Assembly: GCA_949987565.1 (NCBI GenBank)
Contig: OX465112.1
Coordinates: 13,677,299 to 13,741,298 of the forward strand
Direction of reading: 5' to 3'
DNA from: Luidia sarsii
Lineage: Eukaryota; Echinodermata; Asteroidea; Paxillosida; Luidiidae
DNA: 64,000 nucleotides
The stretch's first letter is position 1, and each line of letters starts with the position of its first letter. Shown one piece after another: positions 44,716 through 56,805 of the stretch. The translations under genes were made by a program, and so were the position numbers. The notes beneath the pieces were generated by a model. That model was not told the DNA's origin and did not search any database. It worked only from the letters and a program-made list of their open reading frames with translations.

Positions 44716-45925
44716 ACCGTTGAAACCCAACAAATCGTATCGAAGATTTCAGCGAAGCGTCAACTTTCATTTTTGAGCTGAAAAAGAGAGAGGAAAAGAA
44801 CAAAGCGGTGTCGTATCGTCTCACTGTAGTGACGAATTCATATACCTATATGAATGGCTGCACACAGAACGCATTACAATGTGAAGTCTCTCGGTAAAGG
44901 CCGGTAATGAAAAAAAGAATCATTTGAACAGCTGCTCGGTGCAATAGATACGGTACTCAAACAAGAAATAGAGAAATTTGTTTGTCAGGGGAGGATTTGA
45001 TCTCATCCAGAGACAGCCAATTTGGCTGGAACTCATCACATTATGTAGGTGAAGGATTTGTTATATCGAGTTTCCTCATAATAATGCATCAATGCGAAGG
45101 ACGGTGCTTCATTTCGAGATACACCTATATGTAGGCCTTTACGGGTTTTCTTTTGGACTGGCATGCAGGTAAAATTATGCCGTAAAATAATACGACAACG
45201 GCTGTACTAAAGTAGACAAGGACACACACGAGGATCGAGTGGAATTATTCTCGTTTCAAACATTCCTTTTGGGCGGCGGCTGGGATCGCGGGTGATCATA
45301 TAGACATCATGCTCAATTGAATTTGGCTAGTAATTTGAAACCAAGATCGCCAGAGATGCTGGGTATAGTATTGCAGCTCAGATGCGCTCAACTCCTGACG
45401 TTTTTCATAGCAAAGTCAATAAAATATCCCCTCCAAATGAAAAGTCCGACTTCTGAAAAGAATCACAATCGCCTTTTGTTCATTTTCACATTCACATACA
45501 GACATGACAGATTATTAGCCATCTGTTCAACGAGAAGATGATGAAAAGTGCAGTACCGTAATGCAATTTTCTTTTTAATACTCACTATGAATTCGATATT
45601 GTAATCTGTATGGTATATATAATGATGGGGTGTACGTTTGTACAGATGCATACGGTAGTGTAATACCCATTCTTGTTTAAGTTGATGTTTAGAACAACAA
45701 GGGCTGATAGGTTTTGGAGCGACTAGATTTTGTTCTTTTTTATGTTATGAAATTTGCTGAATTTTTAATTTAAAAAATGTCAATTTGAAATTTGAAATTA
45801 GTCTCGCTCAGTTTCCCTTTACTTTGTGCATTGAATTTTACATCCGATAGATACAGATTTGTCTTAGTGGTGATTTGTTTTGTGTGCAAACTTATTTTTC
45901 GATTGAAAAATGATAACGAAAATAC
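44716..45925. other. Intergenic stretch
   Basis: AT-rich, no supportable exon. Confidence 0.4.
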
Positions 45926-45926
45926 C

Positions 45927-45929
<3 letters not shown>

Positions 45930-45958
<29 letters not shown>

Positions 45959-45968
45959 GGGGGGGGGG
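45930..45968 (+). repeat. T29 followed by G10 homopolymer run
   Basis: A run of T immediately followed by a run of G. Exact lengths in such runs are unreliable in assemblies. Confidence 0.85.
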
Positions 45969-46034
45969 ATTTGTGAACATAGCCACGAAAATGACGGGGG
46001 ATGGATTGTGACCCGAGACCTCTGGTTGAACGTA

Positions 46035-46092
46035 TACCAGAGTGCCGATGCGTTAAATCAGAGGTCTGGGGTTCAAGTCCCGATCCTATCAA
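46035..46092 (+). repeat. tRNA-derived SINE-like fragment
   Basis: GTGCCGATGCGTTAAATCAG resembles a Leu/Ser-type A box, followed by GGGGTTCAAGTCCC (B box with paired stem). The anticodon and variable arms are missing. Confidence 0.45.
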
Positions 46093-47580
46093 ATTTGCTT
46101 TCCTATTTTTTCACCTAAAAAAAAAAACCAAATTCCGGTCAGTTCTCCTTTCATCCATTTGAATGTATTCCTGTGTGATGTTTGCTGACATGCTGAGGTA
46201 CTCACCGGCTAAGTGCGATTTCAATCAGGGAAGCCAGCGCTATGTTTGACAGTTGAGTCAAAATACAATTAAGGCCAAAATTATACTAGGCAGTAGGCCT
46301 ACTCGCAAACCAACGTTAATACTTCTATACTCAGGTGTTAGCGTGCACTGTGTCTTAAAAAGCTGAACATGCCAGAACCATGTAGTGCTGCACCTCACCT
46401 AAAAACGTAAGAAATGTTTGAGGTGTAGCTGTAAAATGGCGTGAAAGTCCAAGTGATGGATTACCAAACCATGGATAACACATAAAGAGTAACCAGTTGG
46501 GACGAGTGCGTATAAGTGTTCGTATCAACAACTATACTCCATCGGCTACAGTGCATATGATGAAGTGCCGGTAGTTGTTGCTATCATGTGATAGCTTACG
46601 CACTCTCCCCAACTGGTTATCAATCTTGAAGTGCTGTCCATAACTTGTTATGAGTCTCAGACGTCATCTGTATAATGCAACGATTTGAAGGGCGAGTGGT
46701 GTCACCGTGGGCATTGTATTGGGGTTTTTGTGTGTGTGAGCGAATGCGGCTTTTGAGGGGAGCCGTCGACTTAACGTTTCGGGCAATGAGCCCCACGCCT
46801 GTACTGTCGTCACGAGACTGTTTTGCGTGGGAAACTGGGGACGGGAATTAGCCATACGAAACGTTGACGTCATGGATCCCAATAGAAGCCACTCTCTCGC
46901 TCACAAGAGATGCACGTACACAGTGACCCTCTCCCCTTCCTCCACACAAACCTCTCACACTCCGAACAATATGCAGACCTTCAATTGGAATTCGCACGGT
47001 CTAAGACGGGGCACACTGTGGCCTGTGTATAGTAACGGACCGTGAAACTGTCGGAGCTCTAGCATTTGGCTTTAAAACTGCACACAATGGTCCCTATAGC
47101 ATCCAATCAGTATTCTCCTGGATGGAAAACATTGTGCTGTCATGGAGGTGGCTATTGTGTGTGTGACTTCTCTCTAGGCCGGTGTGAAGTTTTAATCCGT
47201 TCCCCCCTAAATTTGAATGTGTCTGCCCGGACACATTTACCCGGTTGTGGACATTTGATCCGGGTAATTCATTAGCCTTTACACCGGCGGTATATTCTGC
47301 AGAAATGGTGGTTGGTTTATTTGGGGGGAACAGCAACTAAAGTCGTAAATTGCTCTGATTGTGCATCGATATCGAGCGTCTATTTTTAAGGGGAAGTTAC
47401 GTGTTAGATTGTATCTATCTACTCATAGAAAGTGATTCTTTTTTATTCGAGAGCGGTTTATGGATTTCTAAAATGACATCTAGTAGCCGCGCACACACTG
47501 TCATTATGGCAGGCACTATACAGTTTCAGAGAGGGAAAGAAAGAGAACGAGAGAAAGAAAAATGTCGAGGTATACTCTCT
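46093..47580. other. Intergenic stretch with a small fold-back element
   Basis: TAACCAGTTGGG...GAGTGCGTA at 46,490 pairs with TACGCACTCTCCCCAACTGG at 46,597-46,616, a hairpin MITE candidate of about 130 bp. A partial CGAAACGTTAAG repeat (minus strand) lies at 46,745-46,810. No exon is supportable. Confidence 0.45.
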
Positions 47581-47583
47581 CGC

Positions 47584-47967
47584 TCCCAAAGCCCTCCCCT
47601 CCCCTGACCTCCCCTGACCTCCCCTCCCCTCCCCTCCCCTTCCATCCCATCCCCTCCCATTCCACCCCCTCCCATCCCATCCCATCCCATCCCCTCCCCT
47701 CCCCTCCCCTCCCATCCCATCCCACCCCACCCATCCCACCCCATCCCATCCCATCCCATCCCATCCCACCCCATCCCATCCCATCCCATCCCATCCCATC
47801 CCACTCCATCCCATCCCATCCCACCCCATCCCATGCCATCCCATCCCATCCCACTCCATCCCATCCCATCCCATGCACCCCATCCCATCCCATCCCACCC
47901 CATCCCATCCCACCCCATCCATCCCATCCCATCCCACCCCATCCCATCCCATCCCATCCCATCCCAG
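47584..47967. repeat. (CCCAT)n / (CCCCT)n pentamer array
   Basis: About 75 pentamers, mostly CCCAT with CCCCT at the left end and CCCAC variants interspersed. Confidence 0.95.
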
Positions 47968-48127
47968 ATGGGGGACAGACTGAATCGAGAGACCGACTGG
48001 GTTCCTCTGATGCCCGACCAAAACTACCATCACTAGTGGTCGGGTCGCTGTCATGTCAAATCGAACAATTCTTTAATGTACGCAAGGGGACTCCGTAGTG
48101 CCCCGGGCAGATAGTGCTCTTTTTAAA

Positions 48128-48314
48128 AACGCAGTGGCTGTTGTTACGGCAGTCGTCCGTGTGGTTCCCTGACTTAACAGTATTTGTCAGGATGTTTAGC
48201 TCTTGGAACCAGACTATCAGCTAATAGACTGGTTAAACCAGCCTGCAATGCTGACGAAATACGATCAAGTCAGGGAACCACACGGACGACTGCCGTAACA
48301 ACAGCCACTGCGTT
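48128..48314. repeat. Fold-back element with perfect 48-bp inverted repeat
   Basis: Arms 48128-48175 and 48267-48314 are exact reverse complements (starting AACGCAGTGGCTGTTGTTAC), separated by 91 bases. Both outer edges continue in TTTTAAAA. No target duplication beyond this AT run is clear. Confidence 0.92.
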
Positions 48315-48540
48315 TTAAAAACCCGGCTTCGGCTTTGTCTTTCGTTCGTCCGCACGTTTTTAAGTACAAGGCATGAAAACGGGAGGCCTTTGGCTTTGAA
48401 CTCTAATGTTATACTGCGTTTTGAAGTTTCAACAAAGATCTCCAACCTGCTTTTTCAGCTTTTGGATAACTGAGACGAAGCCGGACCCGAAGCCGAGGCT
48501 GAGTTTTGAAATAGGGCCATAATTTAAGGTGATATACAAA

Positions 48541-48692
48541 AATGTTGCAAACTGCTTACTGACTAAAATTACCAAAATGTAAATCTTAAAATTTAGTGGG
48601 CCTGACGTTTCGATCCTAGCAGGACCTTTCTCAAAGGCAATCTGCCTTTGAGAAAGGTCCTGCTAGGATCGAAACGTCAGGCCCACTAAATT
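48541..48692. repeat. Perfect 50-bp-arm fold-back copy of the CGAAACGTCAGG repeat
   Basis: Arms 48590-48639 and 48643-48692 are exact reverse complements around a 3-base loop. Upstream, AACTGCTTACTGACTAAAAT is the reversed tail shared with the copies at 21,376 and 35,238. Confidence 0.92.
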
Positions 48693-48699
48693 ATAAGGG

Positions 48700-50318
48700 C
48701 CATAATTTATTATAATTTATTCATGCTTATAATTATACTTTTTTTCCTTTTTTTTAACGGAATGGAGCACAGGGAATGAAGAACAAATGCTGCCCTGTTT
48801 AATGCAATGGAGAAGGGTGGCATGGTGTGTGTATATATCCCTACAATCTTCTGCTTTACTTAATTCTCAAACTCGACTCATCAGGGTGGGTTTACAAGAA
48901 CCAAACACACATAGGCCTTACAGCCCAAACAGATGTAGGTGTGTAGTAGGTGGCAGAAGGTCCGACTCACGTAAGGACGGACGGACTGAGATACTGGTTA
49001 GCAGTGGACGAAGACTCCAACGACTGATAGACCGACGGACAAACAGACCATAGAACCGCAATGCGAAGTCATAGACCCCTACATATAAAGCACGTTGAGG
49101 GAAGAAAAATAGTGTCTTTTCGAATGTTCAAAATGGCAAAGTGAAGAATGTGTGCGATGTCCCTGAGAAAAATGCTACAAGCGCTGAGCAAAACAAAAAA
49201 ATGAAAATAAAATGGGAGTTGGTTTGCTTGCTGGCTGCTAGAATCTGGGCCGGGGTCGACTGGCCCCACTCAACTGGCAACCTAGATTGGCCCTTTCGGA
49301 GCACTTTCTGCGCACGGCGCATGGCCCTATTTCTTTGGGCGCGCAAGATTCCCGCCCATCTGAAACGTAAACGCCGGGAATGCGTACACGCACTGTCGCA
49401 CCAATTGGGTTACGTCCCCTGGTAATGCGATTACGACGCGCACGGACTGCCAAGTGGCGTTCTGCTCCAACCTCGGGACAGGAAATACATTTGGGATAAT
49501 TTTAGAATAGGGGGTTGGGGGTTGGGACGTTAACACCGCCAGCTACGCCACTCTGTTCGGCGCGACCTGGAATTCGATCTCGTTAGAAAAAACAACAAAC
49601 ATTGATCTAGTTCAAACACTGAGAGAAGAATATTAACTAGGAAAGGGGGTCAGGGGACTAGACTTTGATTTGTACATTCAGCCATAACTATAGGCCTGTT
49701 TTTTTTTTATAATCGAATGGAGCAAATCGGCGTGCACGCTTGGAACCGTGAGGTCGCCGTCAGGCACCGACCTTTCATCGACTGAGAGATAATTGAAACC
49801 AATATTAAATCTGTCCTAATTTACACGGGTCCCACGTTTCTATACGATAGCGGGACCTCCCACGGGCAGTACTCGTTTCTCATCGGGAAAGGATCGAAAT
49901 GTCTGTCTCTCCGAATGGTTTATTTTAGACGGAACCATTTTGCATTACTTTAAATGGATACATGCAATTTGGGCTGTTTCGGTTTCTGGTGTCGCATGAA
50001 CCCCCCCCCCCCCGGGGGTCACTCGTCGGTCGTAAAAACAAGAAATATCCGAAGAGATGCTCCCTTAAGGGGCAATTAGGCGCAACTGACCTATCATCCC
50101 TCCTAGGTCCACGAGCTATTCCCTTAGATAAAACGAAATGATGTAGTAGTTTTACCACGAACTGCAACGACATGACCGAGGACCATTTGCGCTGTTTGAA
50201 TTTTGTCCCATATGGTTTTAACGACGGATGTACTTTTGGTGACGACGACACAGTATTCAAATGGCGACCACGGTTCCCCCTGCTGTATTCTGTATAAGTA
50301 AGGGCGAGTGGTGTACTT
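48700..50318. other. Intergenic stretch
   Basis: No supportable exon. C-run at 50,000-50,013. Confidence 0.4.
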
Positions 50319-50320
50319 TT

Positions 50321-50752
50321 TGCGAGAGGGAGGGAGGGAGGCAGGGGAGGCAGGGAGGGAGGGAGGCAGGGAGGCGGGCAGGGAGGCAGGCAGCCAGGGA
50401 GGCAGGGAGGCAGGGAGGCAGGGAGACAGGGAGACAGGGAGGCAGGTAGGCAGGGAGGCAGGGAGGGAGGCAGGGAGGGAGGCAGGGAGGGAGGCAGGGA
50501 GGCTGGGAGGGAGGTAGGGAGGCAGGGAGGCAGGGAGACAGGGAGGCAGGGAGGCAGGGAGGCAGGGAGGCAGGGAGGCAGGGAGGCAGGGAGGCAGGGA
50601 GGCAGGGAGGCAGGGAGGCAGGGAGGCAGGGAGGGAAGTAGGGAGTCGGGCAGGGAGGCAGGGAGGCAGGGAGACAGGGAGGCAGGGAGGCAGGCAGGGA
50701 GGCAGGGAGGCAGGGAGGGAGGCAGGGAGGCAGGGAGGCAGGGAGGCAGGGT
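50321..50752. repeat. (GGCAGGGA)n octamer array
   Basis: About 430 bp of GGCAGGGA with GGGA insertions and GACAGGGA variants. It encodes GRQGGREA-type frames that are artefacts. Confidence 0.95.
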
Positions 50753-50754
50753 TA

Positions 50755-51640
50755 GGTAAACTATTCAGTTTACTGCCACCTTGTGTTTCAGCACACTCAA
50801 ATCAGACCATGGTCGAAAGAGCCAATTCAATTTCAGTCACTATTGGTAACGAAGCAACGAATACCCAACGTTTTGGAAATTAACTAATTAGTGCTGATGA
50901 GCAGCTCTTTGAAATCAGCCCCACCGAATACCGGAATGCATTAAAGCACCAGGGACGGCGGTGTGAACTCGGTGTGAAACTTGTTATTTTGTTGGGTTCG
51001 GTTTCCTGTGTCTGAAGGTGCGCTAATGATCAGGGCCCTACGGCACGGTCTAGAAGGTCGCCCGGGGACCCGGAACGGCCGGAGGCTGACCAATTTACGG
51101 CCGAGATGGACTCATCTATAAAAGTGACAATCCTGGCAGGGCAGCATTGTTTGCACCGGGCATCCAATCAGCCGCGGTGCCTATAAGGTCCCATGGGTGA
51201 ACACTCGTAGAAAACAAATTAACAAGGCACTGACGTAAGTATCGCACGCAAAGAAGTGAACTTTAAAGGTATACAGAAATCAAGGTTAACATTGGGTTAA
51301 ATAAATTTGGATTGTATAAAAACCCACAACGTAAAATGTCTAAGGGGTCAGACACGACCAGGATTTTACTTTGTGTTTTGCTTCTTTTTGTTCTCAAATA
51401 AAGAAAGGAAATTATGTTCATATCAACTTGACTGGTTTTACATTGTTCTCATCATTGTTGGCTGTGACATTGGCGACTCAAGACTCAAGACCTTGCATTT
51501 CAATGAGTGCATCGGGCGACGGCGACCTTTCGGAGGGGGGAGGGGTTGGGAGTGGTGTGGATAATGGGTGTAGAAAGACAACCCGAGGGGGGTATTGGGC
51601 ATCGTGCACGGCAAGGCGTTATCGCGTTATCGCGTAAGCA
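50755..51640. other. Intergenic stretch
   Basis: No supportable exon. Confidence 0.4.
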
Positions 51641-52306
51641 CGTTTCCACTACGAAAATAATCACATTTGAATCGCGATTTAAAACCGGTTTTTGTTGTTG
51701 TCGTGTCCACACAGGCCAAAAAATCGCGTCGCAAATAATTGCCAGCCGATTGCGGTTAGCTGTGTGGTCGCACTAGTGCGCATGCGGCTTTCCTGAAAGA
51801 TTGATCTGATTGAGTTGACCTGACTCTCCCGCGCGCGCGCGTGCTGTGCGATACAGCGTTGTTGACAACAGAGCTAGAGACAGTTGCGTGTTGCAACGAT
51901 TGGCAAGAACCTCCTCTCTCTTCCAGTGGGCTCCATTTTAGACGAAAGTGAGCTTGGTAAATGCCGGAATTGCCGATTGAAAATGGCGGCACATGCTGAC
52001 GAACGTAAACAAAACTCTGTTGTGCCGCACTTCCTGGCAGTAAGCTGCTGGCAGGAAATGGCATGCGCGCGCAATGCATTGTGGGACAAAAAACGGTGCG
52101 ATTTGCGCGGAGCGTTCCCACACACATCGCGTGGCAAATAAACGCGATTTTTTGAACAAATCTCACTCTTAGTGATTCCGAATCGCGATTCAAATTCCAA
52201 TAATAATCGCGTTTATTGTGTCCACACACGCAAAAAAAATTGGAGTTTGGATCGCGATTCAAATCGCGATCCAAATAATCGCGTTTTTTTTGGTGTAGTG
52301 GAAACG
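51641..52306. mobile_element. Fold-back/MITE-like element rich in ATCGCGAT, 666 bp
   Basis: CGTTTCCACTAC at the left end and GTAGTGGAAACG at the right are perfect 12-bp inverted repeats. Inside both ends are AATCGCGATT-type palindromes and the motif GTGTCCACACA (about 51,703 and 52,219). I see no transposase frame and no clear target duplication, so the superfamily is uncertain. Confidence 0.7.
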
Positions 52307-52494
52307 GCCAATAACGGATTTCCTACCAGCCTCTTTCGTGTCTCGCTGTCTCACCCCCTTCCTCTGTGGACCGCTGTCCTGACATTATATGTATGAACAG
52401 CTAAAAGTGCAAGTACTGTCCTCTCCAACTCACGCACCGGTACGTTTCATCTTTTGGCGCTATTGCGTTTCACGAGGGATCGATTGGATTTCAA

Positions 52495-53100
52495 AGGGGG
52501 GGGGGGTAGCTGAAAAGAGGGAGAGGGGGAGAGAGAAGAGAGGGAGGGAGGGGGGGGAGACGGTGAGACGGAGAGACGGAGGCGGGAGGCGGAAGAGAGG
52601 GAGAAAGGGAAAGTAAGATAGAGTGAGAAATGGAGAGAGTGAAAGTAAGATAGAGGGAGAGATTGAGAGAGGGAAAGTAAGAGAGTGGAAAAGGGGGAGA
52701 GAGGGAGGGAGGGAGAGAGTCAGAGGGGGAGGGAGAGAGGGGGAGAGGGAGAGAGGTTGAGAGGGAGAGTAAGATAGAGGGAAAGAGGGAGAGATGGGGA
52801 GAGGGAGAGTAAGATAGAGGGAGAGAGGGAGGGAGTGGGAGAGAGGGAGAATAAGATAGAGGGAGAGAGGGCGAGATGGGGAGAGGGAGATTAAGATAGA
52901 GGGAGAAAGGGAGGGAGTGGGAGAGAGGGAGAATAAGATAGAGGGAGAGAGGGCGAGATGGGGAGAGGGAGAGTAAGATAGATGGAGAGAGGGAGGGAGT
53001 GGGAGAGAGGGAGAATAAGATAGAGGGAGAGAGGGCGAGATGGGGAGAGGGAGATTAAGATAGAGGGAGAAAGGGAGGGAGTGGGAGAGAGGGAGAGTTT
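52495..53100. repeat. Purine tract with ~60-120-bp internal repeats
   Basis: GAGGGAGAGTAAGATAGAGG-type units recur from about 52,610. A longer segment at 52,840-52,960 is repeated at 52,960-53,095. Confidence 0.9.
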
Positions 53101-53240
53101 GTCCACGGCCCATCACCACTCCATGGCTTGGTGATTAAATACAGGAGACGGACCGTTTATCGCGGAGGATCTATCGCCGAGGCTGATCGTGTTGATTCAT
53201 TTTGGGCAGTATAATCGGTTGAGTGGTTGCCACAAGAGAC

Positions 53241-53765
53241 GTGGGAAGAGAGAGAGAGAGAGAGGAGGGAGAGAATGACAGAGAGGCTGAGGGAATATGG
53301 AAGGGGAAGATGGCAATCTATAGGGAGAGAGGGAGAGAGGGAGAGAGGGAGAGAGGGGGAGAGAGAGAGAGGGAGAGGGGGAGAGGGGAGAGAGAGGAAG
53401 AGATGGAAGAGCGAAGGGGGAAGAGGAAGAGGGAAGAGGGGAGAGGAAAGAGGGAAGAGAGAAGAGGGAAGGGGATGAGGGGAAGGGGGAAGGGGGAAGG
53501 GGAAGAGGGAAGAGGGAAGATGGAAGATGGAAGAAGGAAGGGGGAAGGGGGAAGGGGGAAGGGGGAAAGGGGAAGGGGAAGAGGGAAGGGGAAGGGGAAG
53601 GAGAAGGGGGAAGGGGGAAGGGGGAAGGGGGAAAGGGGAAGGGGAAGAGGGAAGGGGAAGGGGAAGGGGGAAGGGGGAAGGGGGAAACTGGGGAAGGGGA
53701 AGAGGGAAGGGGAAGGGAGAAGGGGAAGGGGGAAGAGGTGAGAGGAGGAGGGAGAGGAAAAGGAT
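53241..53765. repeat. Purine tract (GAGAGG)n to (GGGGAA)n
   Basis: A pure G/A tract on the plus strand; the second half is dominated by GGGGAAG hexamer-like units. Confidence 0.9.
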
Positions 53766-54460
53766 GTGTGCATGTGCCTCGTTTTTCCGAATCAACATAC
53801 ACCTTGAGAATAAGCTGATAAAAGGTTTTGGGGGGCATTTAATAGAGTTAGACATCTCCTCCCAGGATGGGCCGTTCGTCTCCTGATTTCCCATAACACA
53901 CAGCCCCCCCCCCTAAATCACGATTATATACTATAATGCAGCTCCATCAGCAAACACACTATACTGGAGATGTCTGCAAAGGGGGAGCGGGAGGGGGTCG
54001 AAGAGCCAAGATGCTCTCAGAAATGTCATCGTTCATCGAGTCGGATTTCGTTCCCGGCTTATGGCTTATATACCTCCCCGCGTGACCTAGTGGCGTCGAT
54101 GGCCGCTCGGGATAAGGGCAAACCAGACCACAGAGGGTGCCCAGTAGTCCGATACCCCCCTCCCCCACCCCCACTAGACACCTCGGCCACTGATAGCTAT
54201 CCGTTCCGCTGGCCCGAGACGTCTGGCTCCCGCCTCGGCCTGACGAAGAGACAACATCCAACGTTTACATTCGAGTGTCTTTTTTGCTTTCTTCTTTCTT
54301 CTCGTGTTTCTGTTCATTGATCCTGGAACGGGCGGATCAGATCGTGTTTCCGAGCAGTTCCAGTCGTGACGGTAGGTATCTCGAGTGTAGCCTTGGAGAC
54401 AAGACGAACATGAGCAGCCAGATATTGGCCACAAGGACAATGCGCCAGTAGCACGCATCT
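53766..54460. other. Intergenic stretch
   Basis: No supportable exon. Confidence 0.4.
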
Positions 54461-54465
54461 TTACC

Positions 54466-54990
54466 CGTACTACGCTCCCGTATACACGTACTACACGACC
54501 TCGGTGTGCGCCTATAACACGCACACGTTCCACACACCTGAAGCACGTACAACTTGACCCTATAATACTCACCTGTGACACGCACCGGTACTGCACACCT
54601 GTAACACGCACTGTGCCTCTATGATACGCACCTGTGACACGCACCGCTCCCACGCACATATAGGACTTACCATGTTCCTATAATACTCACCTGTGACACA
54701 CATCGGTACCGCACACCTGTAACACATACCCTGCCTCTACTAATACTCACCTGTGACACGTACCCTGCCCCTATAATACGCGCCTGTGACACGCAGCAGT
54801 ACCACACACCTGTAAAACGCCTTGCGCATCATACACCGGTAACGCATTATATTATGGATCACGCACCTATGATACGCACTATACGCACATATAGGCCTAT
54901 ATAAGTAGACTGTGTTACAAGGCAGAAAGCAGGCCTTGACACGCACCCGCAATACCCATCGCACGTCGCTTATTTGATGCATACCTTGCA
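54466..54990. repeat. Degenerate minisatellite (CACCTGTGACACGCAC-type)
   Basis: CACCTGT(A/G)ACACGCAC and TATAATACTCACCTGTGACA recur about a dozen times with irregular spacing of 16-60 bp. It decays rightwards towards 55,000. Confidence 0.75.
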
Positions 54991-54994
54991 AGTG

Positions 54995-56368
54995 TAACGC
55001 GCACCGCGTCCTGTATCACGGCCAACGCAAAGCAATCCACTAGTGACAAACCACTGACCTGCAATATGCACGCACATGTAGTACATGTATACATGTACAT
55101 ACAATAGAACGCGATCATTACCACGCGCAACATGCGCCCAGGCAGACTGTGCAACGTTGTGCCAAACAAGTGGAACGCGCCGTACATAATAATTTAGTAA
55201 GGTACGCACCAAGTGAATGCAACACGTGTATCACATGTAGGCGCACAACGCAGTGCGCAACAAAATATCGCAATGAATTACCGGCATCACAACAGCCCGC
55301 GCGTAAAACTAGGACCCTTTACGAATCCACGGATCAGGCTCGGGCTCAGGCTTCGTCTCCGTCCGACAAACCCTGAAAATCCAGGTTGTATTTTGTCGCC
55401 CAATTTGACAATTTGGTAGCTCGATAAGTACAGGGTATTCACCAAGAAACAATAGGGACAAACGCTTGTTATAACGGGTGAGAGAAATATGACCAAAACA
55501 TACGCCCGAGCCCAAGCTTTCAATCCGTAAGCGCCCAATGACAGCATGTACGCGTACAACCTGCATCAAGAGTCATGCGCATCTGCGATCATCTGCGAAC
55601 GCGCTCCATAATACACCTGTAAAATAATGCCGTTTATTAAAACCCCTACACAACAATGGTCGAGGTCAAAGAATAGCATCCATACGTTGTCTGATCCAAC
55701 ATATGCATGGAATAGCACACCTGTGAAAGTTTCAGCTCAATCCGCCAACCGAGTATCGAGAAAATCGTGAAAACCGCTTCATTTGTTTCGCGAAAATGCA
55801 GCATTCAACGCCGTACTGTTCCGAAAAATAGTTTAGAACTCGGTGAGACGTAAACTATTTCTTTTACTCATTTCTCCCAAAATACAACATTTTAGGTTAA
55901 AACAAATTCAGTGAGAGGTTTCTACTATAACAATCTTCAAATTGTATAAGTTTCATGTAAATCTGTGAACATTTCTGTTTTTAGATCTTACCAATGTTGT
56001 GTAGGGGCTTTAAACAACTGAGCAATGTGACATTCCATACAAGTTAGCCCGCGGGAACGTGCGGTACGATACTGAGGGGGCTGCAGCACCCCCAACTTTT
56101 ACGATGGATGATGGAATAATTATGCTACAGCACCCCCTGTTTTGAACAGACATTACAGCACGCCATGTCATGAGAATCCGTCTTATACAAATCAAAGCAC
56201 CCCTCCTATAGAAATGTGTTCCGCGGGCCTGCGTGGGCTACAACGTGCTATATTCGGGAGCCACACCCTTGAAGCGACGGGTAGTATCCATGCTCCGAAT
56301 GCACATGCACAGCGAACGAAGGAGGACATTAACACACGCTGTTCGGTTTAAGCGCGTTTAAGCCTCGC
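54995..56368. other. Intergenic stretch
   Basis: Includes ACATGTATACATGTACAT near 55,083 and no supportable exon. Confidence 0.4.
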
Positions 56369-56371
56369 GTT

Positions 56372-56803
56372 TGGGGAGAGGGAAAGGGGGAGAGGGGGAT
56401 GGGGGAGAGGGGGAGAGGGGGAGAGGGGGAGAGGGAGAGGGGGAGAGGGGGACAGGGGGAGAGGGGGAGAGGGGGAGAGGGGGAGAGGGGGAGAGGGAGA
56501 GGGGGAGAGGGGGATGAGGAAGAGGGGGAGAGTGGGAGAGGGAGGGACGAAAGGGGGAGGGGAGAGAGGGAGAGGGGAGAGAGGGAGAGGGAGAGAGGGA
56601 GAAGAGAGGGGAGAAAGGGAGAGGGAAGAGGGGGAAGAGTGGGAGAGGGGAAGAGAGGTAGAGGGAGAGGGGGAGTGGGGAGAGGGGAGAGGGGGAGAGG
56701 GATGAAGAGAGAGATGGAAGAGGGAAGGGGGAATGGGGAAGAGGGAAGAGGGAAGAGGGAAGGGGAAGAGGGGAGAGGGGAGAGGGGAGAGGGAAGAGGG
56801 AAC
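56372..56803. repeat. Purine tract (GGGGGAGA)n
   Basis: Almost pure GA; GGGGGAGA octamers dominate the left half. Confidence 0.9.
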
Positions 56804-56805
56804 AT

